From: an uncultured Saprospiraceae bacterium
Lineage (GTDB): Bacteria > Bacteroidota > Bacteroidia > Chitinophagales > Saprospiraceae
DNA length: 49,508 nt
Direction: 5' to 3'
Assembly (NCBI GenBank): GCA_937927575.1
Contig: CALBEE010000048.1
Coordinates: 1 to 49,508 of the forward strand
Shown: positions 8,330-16,460 of the stretch, piece by piece
Numbering within the stretch: position 1 is the stretch's first letter
How the letters are laid out: each line of letters starts with the position of its first letter
Notes under the pieces: generated by a model
Seen by the model: only the letters and a program-made list of their open reading frames with translations
Told to the model about the DNA's origin: nothing
Database searches by the model: none
Translations under genes and position numbers: made by a program

Positions 8330-10777
8330 TTAAAAGTAAACACGGTACTGTAAGTTAGGAAAAATTCCAAACTGCCTATCGTTACCAATATTGTCCATTT
8401 CTCTTTCATCATAAAATTCAGAGATATTTCGTCTACTATTAGTTACATTATCTATGGTAAGATATAATTCATGAGTCGCTTTTCTTCGATTCCACTTATA
8501 ACTAGCAGAAATATTAATGGCATAAATATCTTCAAGTTTTTTTGTATAAGCATTAGAGTAATCCCAATAACTTTCCGCATCTGGATCGACTGCCAATTCT
8601 CCGTTTGTGTCTCGTAAAAGTGATAAAATTTTCCGTCCGCCACTCAAAAACACTTTAGCATTTAGAGTTAAAGTTTGATTGTCTTTTTTTCCTAGTCCTG
8701 TGAATTCTTTTCCACATAAAAAGTTAGCCAAGTAATTTCCATTATATTGTGTATTGCGTTCTATACCATCTAGAGCTTTATATTTTGATTGATATACAGA
8801 ACCATTTAACAGAAAATAATATCCTTTATTAAAACCTCTCTCTATAGTAAGTTCAATACCATAATTTCTTCCGGTACCTTCATTCACTAAATCTACATAC
8901 TTAAAATCAAGGCCTTCATTAATAGTCGAATAATAAGATGTATCAAGATTCTCAACTGGAATATTGTAGAGGTGTTGATAGTAAGCTTCAAATTTCGCCG
9001 ATGTATTTTCTCCAATTTTACGATTATATCCTACTACAAAATGATGGGCTTTTAATAAGTCCAAATCTCTGTTAGGTTCAATAAAATTACCATCATCTGT
9101 TGGCACTCTTGTAAAATAGTTATGAAGACTTTCCATAGTACTATGTTTACCATAACCAGCATGAAACGCATTTCGCTCAGTCGCCTGCCAATTTAAAGCC
9201 AATCGCGGCTCAAAAGTATGCTTGTCATTTAATAAAACATTCATGTTATGCAAACCAGATACTATGGTAACATCCCTGTTGAACCTATATTGGCAACTTA
9301 CAAAGTTATTTATTACTCCAGCAGTTTGATCGAAATCAACTAATGTTTGTCTAAAGCCATTTTGTAATTGACTTTGTTTATTAGACATTGTCGTAGCAGA
9401 ATACTGTGTTCCAATTTGTAATTTATGTTGACTACTAAGCTTGTTATTATAAACTGCACCAACTTGAAAATTAGATCTTTGGATGTCCGTTCGATAATTG
9501 TCTTTGGTGCTTATAACTGAATCCCTTTCAAACTCTCCTTCATCATCGAAAAAATTAATCACTGTGGATTCAATAACTTGATCTTCAATTTCATCTCTAG
9601 AATACGAAACACTAGTTTTCAGGTAACTACTTTCGCTCAAAGAAATAGAATGAGAAGCTCCCAGATTTAGTAGATTATTATTTTTATCAAAATCTTCTCT
9701 GATATCTGGCTTCTGGAAATTATCACCAGGCAACACCCATAAGGCAGGTGTGACATCTTCAAAAAGCACACTACTTATTCCACCCAGTCCTACAAATTTG
9801 AATGTCCCAAAAGATTTTGTTGGCAGAACGACCTTAAAGGAAGCGTCTTGAAATTTAGGTATCCCATCGACCTCTCCCATTAATCCTAATTGATCTAATA
9901 ATGAAGCTGTAGAATATCTATAGTTTATTAAAAATGATCCTCCGTAGTTCTTTTTGATGGGTCCTTCAAAAGTAAAATCCGTTCCAAGAAGTCCAAATCC
10001 AAATACAGATTCAAATTTTTCATTATTACCTGTACGCAGTTTCATATCATAGACTCCGGCTAATGCTCTACCATACTGGGGTGCAAAAGCGCCACTATAA
10101 AAATCAGATGTTCCCACCATATTATTATTGAGTGTACTAATGGATCCTCCTACCCCACTTTGATCACCAAAATGATTTGGATTGGTTATCTCCATTCCCT
10201 CTAATCTCCATTGGACATACTTTGGTGAGTTACCACGTACGATGATATCATTGCCGCCATCAGGGCTATTAGCAACACCAGCAAAATTGGATAATATACG
10301 TGATGGGTCATTAAATCCTCCTGGGTAACGACTTGTTTCTTCGGCTGAAACTGATCTCGCACTAATCAATGCCATATCATTTATAGCTCTGCCGTCATTA
10401 GGATTCGCTAGGATGGTGATTTCATCCATTTTGACTACGGATTCTATCAATTCTATCTCCAGCACTACCTCTTTACCTGAATTCACTATTAAGTTAGGTA
10501 ATGATACATTTTCATATCCTAGGTAACTAATATGTAAGGTTACACGACCTACAGGTACTTGACTTAGCCTAAATTGACCATTAATGTCGGTAGTAGTGGC
10601 TATTAACGGATCAGAGCCCAATACTAATACTTCGGCGCCTATCAATGCCATTTGGTTATCCTGATCTACGACATTACCTCGTACCACTTGACTGAGCTGC
10701 TGTGCAAAACTATTAAGTCCTGAAAAAATAATAGCCATGGTAATTACAGTACGTTGAATTCCTTTTAGAATATTCAT
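8330..10777 (-). CDS. TonB-dependent outer-membrane receptor with CarboxypepD-regulatory-like domain
   Basis: About 815 residues from the ATG at 10777. That start is chosen because it opens a signal peptide (MNILKGIQRTVITMAI ... SFAQ) and because the longer frame would begin upstream of the promoter. After the signal come the Ig-like carboxypeptidase-regulatory domain (GNVVDQDNQMALIGAEVLV ... ISYLGYE), the plug domain (NDIIVRGNSPKYVQWRLEG), and a long beta-barrel that ends in an aromatic residue (YRVYF), as outer-membrane proteins do. It has the layout of a receptor for a siderophore, metal chelate or peptide; no SusD partner is adjacent, so a glycan-specific SusC role is unlikely. It is first gene of the unit with the MDR enzyme and Crp/Fnr regulator. 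Confidence 0.9.
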   Translation of the reverse strand: MNILKGIQRTVITMAIIFSGLNSFAQQLSQVVRGNVVDQDNQMALIGAEVLVLGSDPLIATTTDINGQFRLSQVPVGRVTLHISYLGYENVSLPNLIVNSGKEVVLEIELIESVVKMDEITILANPNDGRAINDMALISARSVSAEETSRYPGGFNDPSRILSNFAGVANSPDGGNDIIVRGNSPKYVQWRLEGMEITNPNHFGDQSGVGGSISTLNNNMVGTSDFYSGAFAPQYGRALAGVYDMKLRTGNNEKFESVFGFGLLGTDFTFEGPIKKNYGGSFLINYRYSTASLLDQLGLMGEVDGIPKFQDASFKVVLPTKSFGTFKFVGLGGISSVLFEDVTPALWVLPGDNFQKPDIREDFDKNNNLLNLGASHSISLSESSYLKTSVSYSRDEIEDQVIESTVINFFDDEGEFERDSVISTKDNYRTDIQRSNFQVGAVYNNKLSSQHKLQIGTQYSATTMSNKQSQLQNGFRQTLVDFDQTAGVINNFVSCQYRFNRDVTIVSGLHNMNVLLNDKHTFEPRLALNWQATERNAFHAGYGKHSTMESLHNYFTRVPTDDGNFIEPNRDLDLLKAHHFVVGYNRKIGENTSAKFEAYYQHLYNIPVENLDTSYYSTINEGLDFKYVDLVNEGTGRNYGIELTIERGFNKGYYFLLNGSVYQSKYKALDGIERNTQYNGNYLANFLCGKEFTGLGKKDNQTLTLNAKVFLSGGRKILSLLRDTNGELAVDPDAESYWDYSNAYTKKLEDIYAINISASYKWNRRKATHELYLTIDNVTNSRRNISEFYDEREMDNIGNDRQFGIFPNLQYRVYF

Positions 10778-10802
10778 TTGTATACACTTATTTAATGAGT
10801 AA

Positions 10803-10810
10803 CAAATGTA
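10803..10810 (-). promoter_or_regulatory. -7 box of the TonB receptor unit
   Basis: The minus strand reads TACATTTG, an exact TAnnTTTG match. It lies 26 bp upstream of the receptor start codon. There is no well-spaced -33 TTTG (the nearest is 26 bp away), consistent with an activator-dependent promoter. Confidence 0.6.
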
Positions 10811-10831
10811 GAATCGAATGATTAGCGGTTC

Positions 10832-10847
10832 ATTGACAAAAGTCAAT
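10832..10847. promoter_or_regulatory. FNR/CRP-type operator (TTGAC-N4-GTCAA) upstream of the TonB receptor unit
   Basis: ATTGAC-AAAA-GTCAAT is a perfect 6+6 palindrome that contains TTGA-N6-TCAA, the classical FNR-family site. Its centre is about 42 bp upstream of the start point expected from the -7 box, the usual class II activator position. The unit itself encodes a Crp/Fnr protein with the E-xx-S-R recognition helix suited to this half-site. Confidence 0.6.
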
Positions 10848-11033
10848 AAGCGAAAAAGCTAGGCTAAAGTGTATTGCGTATTAAGTAAAATAAAATGTAA
10901 GTGCTGTAGATGAAAAAAATTATATCCGCGATATAACTATAAATTGATACTCCAAGAAACAAAGCGAATTGAATAAAAATTTTCTCATGATCACATGCTG
11001 TATAATTTCTATCATATTAAATGGTGATTAGGG

Positions 11034-11059
11034 CCGCTCCTAAAGAGTAGCGGTTTTTT
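11034..11059 (+). terminator. orphan intrinsic terminator on the plus strand
   Basis: CCGCT and AGCGG form a stem closed by CCTAAAGAGT and followed by six T residues on the plus strand. Both neighbouring genes are on the minus strand, so no annotated transcript ends here. The rest of the 304-bp gap (10778-11081) contains the receptor promoter and operator but no open frame longer than about 14 codons. A short plus-strand RNA is possible; for the minus-strand membrane-protein mRNA the hairpin could only protect its 3' end. Confidence 0.6.
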
Positions 11060-11081
11060 ACTTTAAAGTCTTACCCATTTA

Positions 11082-11588
11082 TTACCCCTCTCCCATTTTC
11101 TTCCAACCAATCCTAATAGCAAATAACATCACAATAAAAGCAATTACGAAATAATGGAAAGGTATAAATGTAATGGCAAAAATGTGCATACGATCCAATA
11201 TCCACATGAAACTAATCAAGGCTACTAATATCATAACCAAACCTCCAAGCTTACCAAATCCAGGAATATCTTCGAATCTTACATTACGTCGAACTAACCA
11301 CAGCGTAAGTACCATAATAATTATCGGAAGTACTTGGGTATAGAGGTTGGCCTGAAGAACAGAGCCTCTTTCGAATAAAAATTTATATACATTAAATACC
11401 ATTGAAAGGATACCTGGAATACAGGCAGCATACACCAAGAAGCAGTACGTTTCTTTCCATGGAGTCAGGTGTCCTTCGCCTTTACCAAAAATACTTGCTA
11501 GAAAAGCAGTAAGCGGAAGAGCTACAAAGAAAAATATTGGCAAAACAGGATTATTTCCTATCGCTGAAAAAAAATCACCTAGAGTCAT
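11082..11588 (-). CDS. multi-pass integral membrane protein of unknown function
   Basis: A 168-residue protein with about five hydrophobic segments: near residues 15-33 (LPIFFFVALPLTAFLA), 48-68, 84-99 (VLPIIIMVLTLWLV), 114-131 and 137-158. A charged cytoplasmic-type loop RRNVRFEDIPGFG lies between the third and fourth. No known catalytic motif is present and I cannot name the family. It is monocistronic, with an exact TAGATTTG promoter box upstream. Confidence 0.75.
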   Translation of the reverse strand: MTLGDFFSAIGNNPVLPIFFFVALPLTAFLASIFGKGEGHLTPWKETYCFLVYAACIPGILSMVFNVYKFLFERGSVLQANLYTQVLPIIIMVLTLWLVRRNVRFEDIPGFGKLGGLVMILVALISFMWILDRMHIFAITFIPFHYFVIAFIVMLFAIRIGWKKMGEG

Positions 11589-11916
11589 ACTTATAAGAAT
11601 TCGAGAAAATGAAAATTTGATAGATCGAGAACCAATTGGATCTCAAACATTATCTCTACAAATCTATCAAATTAAATATAAACTTAATGTGTAGGGACAT
11701 CCATCTCGCTTTTTGGCTTGCTTATAGCACGTATTGAACTAGCCTACTTTGTCAACTCTGATTCAATATGCACAATGCGTGTTTTTTCTCAAAACTAATC
11801 TCGCAACCAAGCAGGATTTTCAGATAGATATGCTGCATATTGTACGCGTTTGATGCTCAATCGCTGTCACAATACGCAGTACGCGCGTTTTTTCTCTATT
11901 CGAGAAAAAGCCACGC
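11589..11916. repeat. 328-bp intergenic region with degenerate direct and inverted repeats
   Basis: Apart from the promoter at 11659, this stretch has structure not explained by genes. CAATATGCA (11764-11772) and TGCATATTG (11834-11842) are perfect inverted copies. GCGTGTTTTTTCTC (about 11777-11790) recurs as GCGCGTTTTTTCTC (about 11883-11896). Related pieces CACGTATTG, TTGTACGCG and CAATACGCAGTACGCG are scattered between. A hairpin TTTTTCTC/GAGAAAAA (11889-11909) sits just after the odhB stop. They may be decayed repeats or 3'-end structures of odhB mRNA. Confidence 0.5.
11659..11666 (-). promoter_or_regulatory. candidate promoter (-7 box) of the membrane protein gene
   Basis: The minus strand reads TAGATTTG, an exact TAnnTTTG match, 71 bp upstream of the start codon. 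No convincing -33 element is seen. Confidence 0.45.
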
Positions 11917-13146
11917 TTAAATGTTCATCATTAGGGTGTATGGATCTTCGAGTTGCTCTTTTACTTTTACTAAGAAGGTTACAGATGTACTACCGTCGAT
12001 TACTCTATGATCATACGAAAGAGCTAACCACATCATCGGTCTAATTTCCACTTTACCATCTACAGCAATTGGGCGTTGTTTGATCGTATGCATGCCTAAA
12101 ATTGCAGATTGAGGTTCATTGATAATTGGCGTACTTACTAAGGATCCGAATACCCCACCGTTAGTAACCGTAAATGTCCCACCTTTCATTTCATCCAATG
12201 TCAAACTACCTTCTCTGGCTTTTCCAGCTAATGATTTAATTTCTTTTTCAATCTCTGCAAAAGATTTAGACTCCACATTTTTCACAGGAGGAACGACTAA
12301 TCCAGTAGGTGTAGAAATAGCTACTGAAATATCCACAAAATCATGATAGATCAATTCGTTACCATCTAATTGTGCATTTACTGCCGGCATCTCTAATAGG
12401 GCATTACTACACGCTTTTAGGAAAAGAGACATAAAGCCTAGTTTCACGCCATGTTTCTCCACAAATTTTTCTTGGTACTTCTTACGCATTGCCATCAATT
12501 CACTAAGGTCTACCTCATTGAAAGTGGTAAGCATAGCTGTATTATTCTTAGCAGATACTAATCTTGAAGCGATCGTACGTCTCATACGACTCATCTTTTC
12601 TCTACGAGAATTTCTAGATCCTGCTACTTGAGCGACTGCAGCTGTCGGTGCTGAGGTTGCAGGTGTAGGAGGATTGCTTGCTGCTTTCTGCGCATCTTCT
12701 TTAGTGATTCTACCATCTACACCAGTTCCTTTTACTTGATTGGCATCTACACCAGATTCTCTCATAATCTTAGCCGCAGCAGGAGAAGGGTGACCCGTAG
12801 CGTAATTTGCCGTTGCCGGAGCAGCAGGTGCACTTGGCGCTTCTACTTTTGGCGCTTCCTCTTTAACCACAGGTGTTGCTGGTGCTTCTGATCCCTCTGG
12901 TGCGGCAACAGAGGTGTCAATTTTAGCCACTAAAGCTCCAATTTCAAGATCATCCTCTTCTGCCGCTACGTATATCAGTTTACCACTAGCTTCTGCCGGA
13001 AATTCGAGTGTCGCTTTATCAGATTCAAATTCGCATATAGGCTCATCTATCTTTACATATTCTCCGTTTTCTTTTAACCATTGGGATAATGTAACTTCAG
13101 ATATAGACTCGCCAATAACTGGAACTTTCATTTCTACGATACTCAT
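11917..13146 (-). CDS. odhB: 2-oxoglutarate dehydrogenase E2 component (dihydrolipoyllysine succinyltransferase)
   Basis: The core of the 2-oxoglutarate dehydrogenase complex; it transfers the succinyl group from lipoyl-lysine to CoA in the citric acid cycle. The N-terminal lipoyl domain has the ESDKAT motif with the lipoylated lysine at residue 44. An Ala/Pro-rich hinge follows, then the E1/E3-binding domain ([16 protein letters not shown], about 118-152), a second linker, and the acyltransferase domain with HRVIDG at 380-385 (catalytic H380 and D384). The 409-residue length is normal. The neighbouring genes are unrelated: the E1 gene (sucA), usually adjacent, is not in this window. An exact TAGTTTTG box lies upstream. 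Confidence 0.95.
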   Translation of the reverse strand: MSIVEMKVPVIGESISEVTLSQWLKENGEYVKIDEPICEFESDKATLEFPAEASGKLIYVAAEEDDLEIGALVAKIDTSVAAPEGSEAPATPVVKEEAPKVEAPSAPAAPATANYATGHPSPAAAKIMRESGVDANQVKGTGVDGRITKEDAQKAASNPPTPATSAPTAAVAQVAGSRNSRREKMSRMRRTIASRLVSAKNNTAMLTTFNEVDLSELMAMRKKYQEKFVEKHGVKLGFMSLFLKACSNALLEMPAVNAQLDGNELIYHDFVDISVAISTPTGLVVPPVKNVESKSFAEIEKEIKSLAGKAREGSLTLDEMKGGTFTVTNGGVFGSLVSTPIINEPQSAILGMHTIKQRPIAVDGKVEIRPMMWLALSYDHRVIDGSTSVTFLVKVKEQLEDPYTLMMNI

Positions 13147-13178
13147 AGTATTAACTTTATAAGATTAATGTGTTACAA

Positions 13179-13186
13179 CAAAACTA
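13179..13186 (-). promoter_or_regulatory. candidate odhB promoter, -7 box
   Basis: The minus strand reads TAGTTTTG, an exact TAnnTTTG match, 33 bp before the odhB start. TTTG is present 24 bp further upstream (13214-13211), slightly wider than the usual spacing. Confidence 0.45.
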
Positions 13187-13404
13187 AAGGATATATTACT
13201 ATATCTAATACAAATAGCGTGCTAACTAAGATAATTTTTAGATTCATCTATACCATTTTTTAGGTGGATCTAAATATATGAAACAAAATGTTTCTAGATA
13301 GTGGATAATTGCACCCAATGGAGTATTCCATGCTTTTTTGCCTCTTTTTGATCCTAGATTAGTGTTAATGAATTCCAGAATACATATTACCGAAATACAA
13401 TATT

Positions 13405-13412
13405 TAACTTTG
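13405..13412 (+). promoter_or_regulatory. candidate promoter (-7 box) of the DUF5916 gene
   Basis: TAACTTTG, an exact TAnnTTTG match, lies 24 bp upstream of the GTG start at 13436. This leaves a leader of only about 17 nt and supports that start. Confidence 0.45.
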
Positions 13413-13435
13413 CAGTCTCGACTAATAATAAAGAA

Positions 13436-15874
13436 GTGAAGAACGCAGTACTAATTTTATTCAGCCTTTGGGCTTTCAATATAACATCCGCTCAAAATGC
13501 AAAAAAGACTACAACAGCTGTAGATTTTGAAGGCAGTATAAATTTAGATGGAATACTTGATGAAACTGTATGGTTGACTGCTCCAGTAACTACCGACTTT
13601 ACACAAAATGAACCAACGCCAAATACATCTCCAAGTCAGAAAACTGAAGTAAAGATTATCTATAACGAAGAAGGTATCTACTTCGGTGCTTTTATGCATG
13701 ATGATGAAGCTGATAAAATATTAAAGGAACTATCTGTTAGGGATAGATTTAATAATACAGATTGGTTTGGAATCACCTTAGACACCTATCAAGATGGTCT
13801 TAATGCTTTTGCCTTTATCGTAACTGCCGCAGGAGTTCAGCAGGATATAAAATATTCAGGTGGATTTCAAGACAGTAATTGGGATGCCGTATGGAGCAGT
13901 GAAGTTCTTATTCATGAAAATGGATGGAATGCGGAAATATTCATTCCTTATTCAGCTATTAGATTTCCCAATACAGATATTCAAAAATGGAACTTACAAT
14001 TGGGTCGTGAAATAAGAAGGGAAAGGGAGCAATGTTATTGGAATCCTATCGATCCAAATTTTGAAGGATTCGTCAACCAATGCGGACATTTAGAAGGAAT
14101 TAAAAATATTGAATCTCCTGTAAGATTATCAATCACTCCATATATCACAGGATATTTAGTCAATAATAAGAGTAATGGAATTAGCGAAACAGGTACGAGT
14201 TATAATGCTGGGATGGATTTGAAATATGGTATCAATGATGCCTTCACTTTAGATATGACTTTAGTACCTGATTTTGGTCAAGTACAAACTGATAATCAAG
14301 TATTGAACTTAAGCCCATTCGAAGTATTTTTTGATGAGAATAGACAATTTTTCACGGAAGGACTGGAGCTATTTGATAGAGGAAGACTTTTCTATACTCG
14401 ACGAGTAGGAGATCGTCCTATAAATTTTTCCTCGCCATATAGTCAACTTGAAAATGGAGAAACTGTAATTAACAATCCTAATACAACTCAACTTTATAAT
14501 GCGACTAAAATATCTGGTCGGACGGCTAAAGGTACAGGCGTAGGTTTCTTTAATGCGGTCTCTGGCGAAACAAATGCTACCATTAGATCCATCACAGGAC
14601 AAGAGCGACAAGTAATGACTAGCCCTCTTAGCAACTATAACGTACTGACTATTGATCAAAACCTTCGCAATAATAGCAGAGTCACTTTAATGAATACTAA
14701 TGTACTGAGAAGAGGTTCGACTTATGATGCCAATACCACTGGATTATTCTTAGATCTAAACAATAAAAGTCAAGCTTACGCCTTTAGCGGAAGTGTAATT
14801 AGATCCGAACAATACTTTAGCGAATCGGATAATAATTCTGGACATAAGTATACTGCTCAAATAGCTAAGCAAAGTGGACAAATAAAGGCTCAAATCAATT
14901 ATGTAGAAGAAAGTGATACTTTCAACCCTAATGATTTAGGGTTCTTATTTAGCCCTAACGAAAGAAGCGTAGGAGCAGGCATAGCCTATAACCAACCTAG
15001 TGCCAAAGGAAAATTAGCGAGATACGAATATTATATCAATGCAAATTATGGAAGATTGTATGCTCCCAACGTATTTACCATATTCGGAGCAACAGCAGGA
15101 ACATTTTATCTTTTTAAGTCTAGAGATGCGGTAGGAGGAAATATCCGATTCGAACCCAAATCATACGATTACTTCGAACCGCGAAATAATTTTGAAAGCT
15201 ACCTTGCCTACCCGAGTAATTATTCAGTAAGTACTTTTTATTCATCGGATTACCGAAAGACATTTGCGGCTGATATTAGAGTGTATTACCAAAAGATGAA
15301 TCAGGAAGGACGGAATATATACAATCTATCATTTGAGCCAAGATTAAGACTAAGCGATAAGTTGTCTTTCTTTATGGATCTGAGCTACAGCAGAATAAAT
15401 AATGATCAAGGATATATCAATCGATCCTTACTATCACAAACTGTAAGTGGCTTAGAACCCAACGACATAATGATGGGTAGACGAGACTTAGACATCTTTG
15501 AGAATAGTATTAGGGGACAATTTATATTTACTAATAGGCAATCATTATCCCTGCGAGTAAGGCATTACAATGCCACTGTACAATACAATACCTTAGGTGT
15601 ATTGAGTGAAGAAGGTAATATTTCAGCTTTAGCCTTAGAGGGTGATCGTACTTTTGATCAAAACTTCAATGCTTTTACTGTAGATATGAATTACCTATGG
15701 AGATTTGCTCCTGGAAGTGATATGATTATCAATTTTAAAAGTGATATCCAAGGTGGTGATGATGGTTTTAATAATTCCTACCTTGAGAATATCAATGCGT
15801 CTTTTGACCAACCTCAAGAAAACAGTCTATCGCTAAGGATTGTCTATTTCTTGGATTATTTGTATCTAAAATAG
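13436..15874 (+). CDS. DUF5916 outer-membrane protein with N-terminal CBM9-like domain
   Basis: An 812-residue exported protein with a GTG start. The signal peptide (MKNAVLILFSLWAFNITSAQ) is followed by a CBM9-type beta-sandwich at about 30-215 (INLDGILDETVWLTA, IIYNEEGIYFGAFMHD). The rest is DUF5916, rich in alternating aromatic strands (NQFFTEGLELFDRGRLFYTR and following) and compatible with an outer-membrane barrel; the last residues (YFLDYLYLK) are weakly barrel-like. Members occur widely in Bacteroidota, usually one to several copies per genome, and their function is not established; carbohydrate binding is suggested only by the N-terminal fold. No operon partner. Confidence 0.88.
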   Translation: MKNAVLILFSLWAFNITSAQNAKKTTTAVDFEGSINLDGILDETVWLTAPVTTDFTQNEPTPNTSPSQKTEVKIIYNEEGIYFGAFMHDDEADKILKELSVRDRFNNTDWFGITLDTYQDGLNAFAFIVTAAGVQQDIKYSGGFQDSNWDAVWSSEVLIHENGWNAEIFIPYSAIRFPNTDIQKWNLQLGREIRREREQCYWNPIDPNFEGFVNQCGHLEGIKNIESPVRLSITPYITGYLVNNKSNGISETGTSYNAGMDLKYGINDAFTLDMTLVPDFGQVQTDNQVLNLSPFEVFFDENRQFFTEGLELFDRGRLFYTRRVGDRPINFSSPYSQLENGETVINNPNTTQLYNATKISGRTAKGTGVGFFNAVSGETNATIRSITGQERQVMTSPLSNYNVLTIDQNLRNNSRVTLMNTNVLRRGSTYDANTTGLFLDLNNKSQAYAFSGSVIRSEQYFSESDNNSGHKYTAQIAKQSGQIKAQINYVEESDTFNPNDLGFLFSPNERSVGAGIAYNQPSAKGKLARYEYYINANYGRLYAPNVFTIFGATAGTFYLFKSRDAVGGNIRFEPKSYDYFEPRNNFESYLAYPSNYSVSTFYSSDYRKTFAADIRVYYQKMNQEGRNIYNLSFEPRLRLSDKLSFFMDLSYSRINNDQGYINRSLLSQTVSGLEPNDIMMGRRDLDIFENSIRGQFIFTNRQSLSLRVRHYNATVQYNTLGVLSEEGNISALALEGDRTFDQNFNAFTVDMNYLWRFAPGSDMIINFKSDIQGGDDGFNNSYLENINASFDQPQENSLSLRIVYFLDYLYLK

Positions 15875-15888
15875 TGGAATAGGCTCAT

Positions 15889-16245
15889 TTACAATTTATC
15901 GTCTACATCTTCAATAGATTTAACATCTACGGTATCGAAGTATTTGGACATCGCATTTTTGGCTTTACCCTTCACTTCATCATTGACATAATAAGCTATC
16001 GCCAATAAACTAGCACTCAATATGCTAATATCGTCAGTAAATCCAATAAAAGGCGTTAGGTCTGGTATACTATCAATAGGAGCCAACAAATAAGCCACAG
16101 CGCCTAGTATCACTCTCTTTGCCCAAGCAGGAGTATCAGGTCTTTTCCAGGCGTAATACATCAGCAATACAGAATAAACTAGACTTTGGCCCAATCTATT
16201 TGCCTTCATTTTTAGGTACTTAAATATGGATTTAGGATGCATCAT
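15889..16245 (-). CDS. YkvA family (DUF1232) small membrane protein
   Basis: A 118-residue protein with the DUF1232 core: AWAKRVILGAVAYLLAPID followed by SIPDLTPFIGFTDDISIL. The AYLLAPIDSIPDL motif is diagnostic. It has two short hydrophobic segments and a basic N-terminus, so it probably sits in the inner membrane. The function is unknown in the family. It is convergent with the DUF5916 gene, 14 bp apart, without an obvious terminator between them. Confidence 0.88.
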   Translation of the reverse strand: MMHPKSIFKYLKMKANRLGQSLVYSVLLMYYAWKRPDTPAWAKRVILGAVAYLLAPIDSIPDLTPFIGFTDDISILSASLLAIAYYVNDEVKGKAKNAMSKYFDTVDVKSIEDVDDKL

Positions 16246-16460
16246 AATGTTAGAATGTCTGCTTTAATTAAATAAACGTCAAAAACGTTGCAGCGAGTTC
16301 ACCATTAATATAGTCATATAAGTAGAAACGACTAATAAGCCATATAACTCCATAAGCGCCCCCTTTTAGTCGGCATTATTTTTATTTTTACATGGGGGAG
16401 GTTTATGGTTAAAACGACTTTAAATAAAGGCCTCGAGCACGGAACCACCATAAAAGACTA

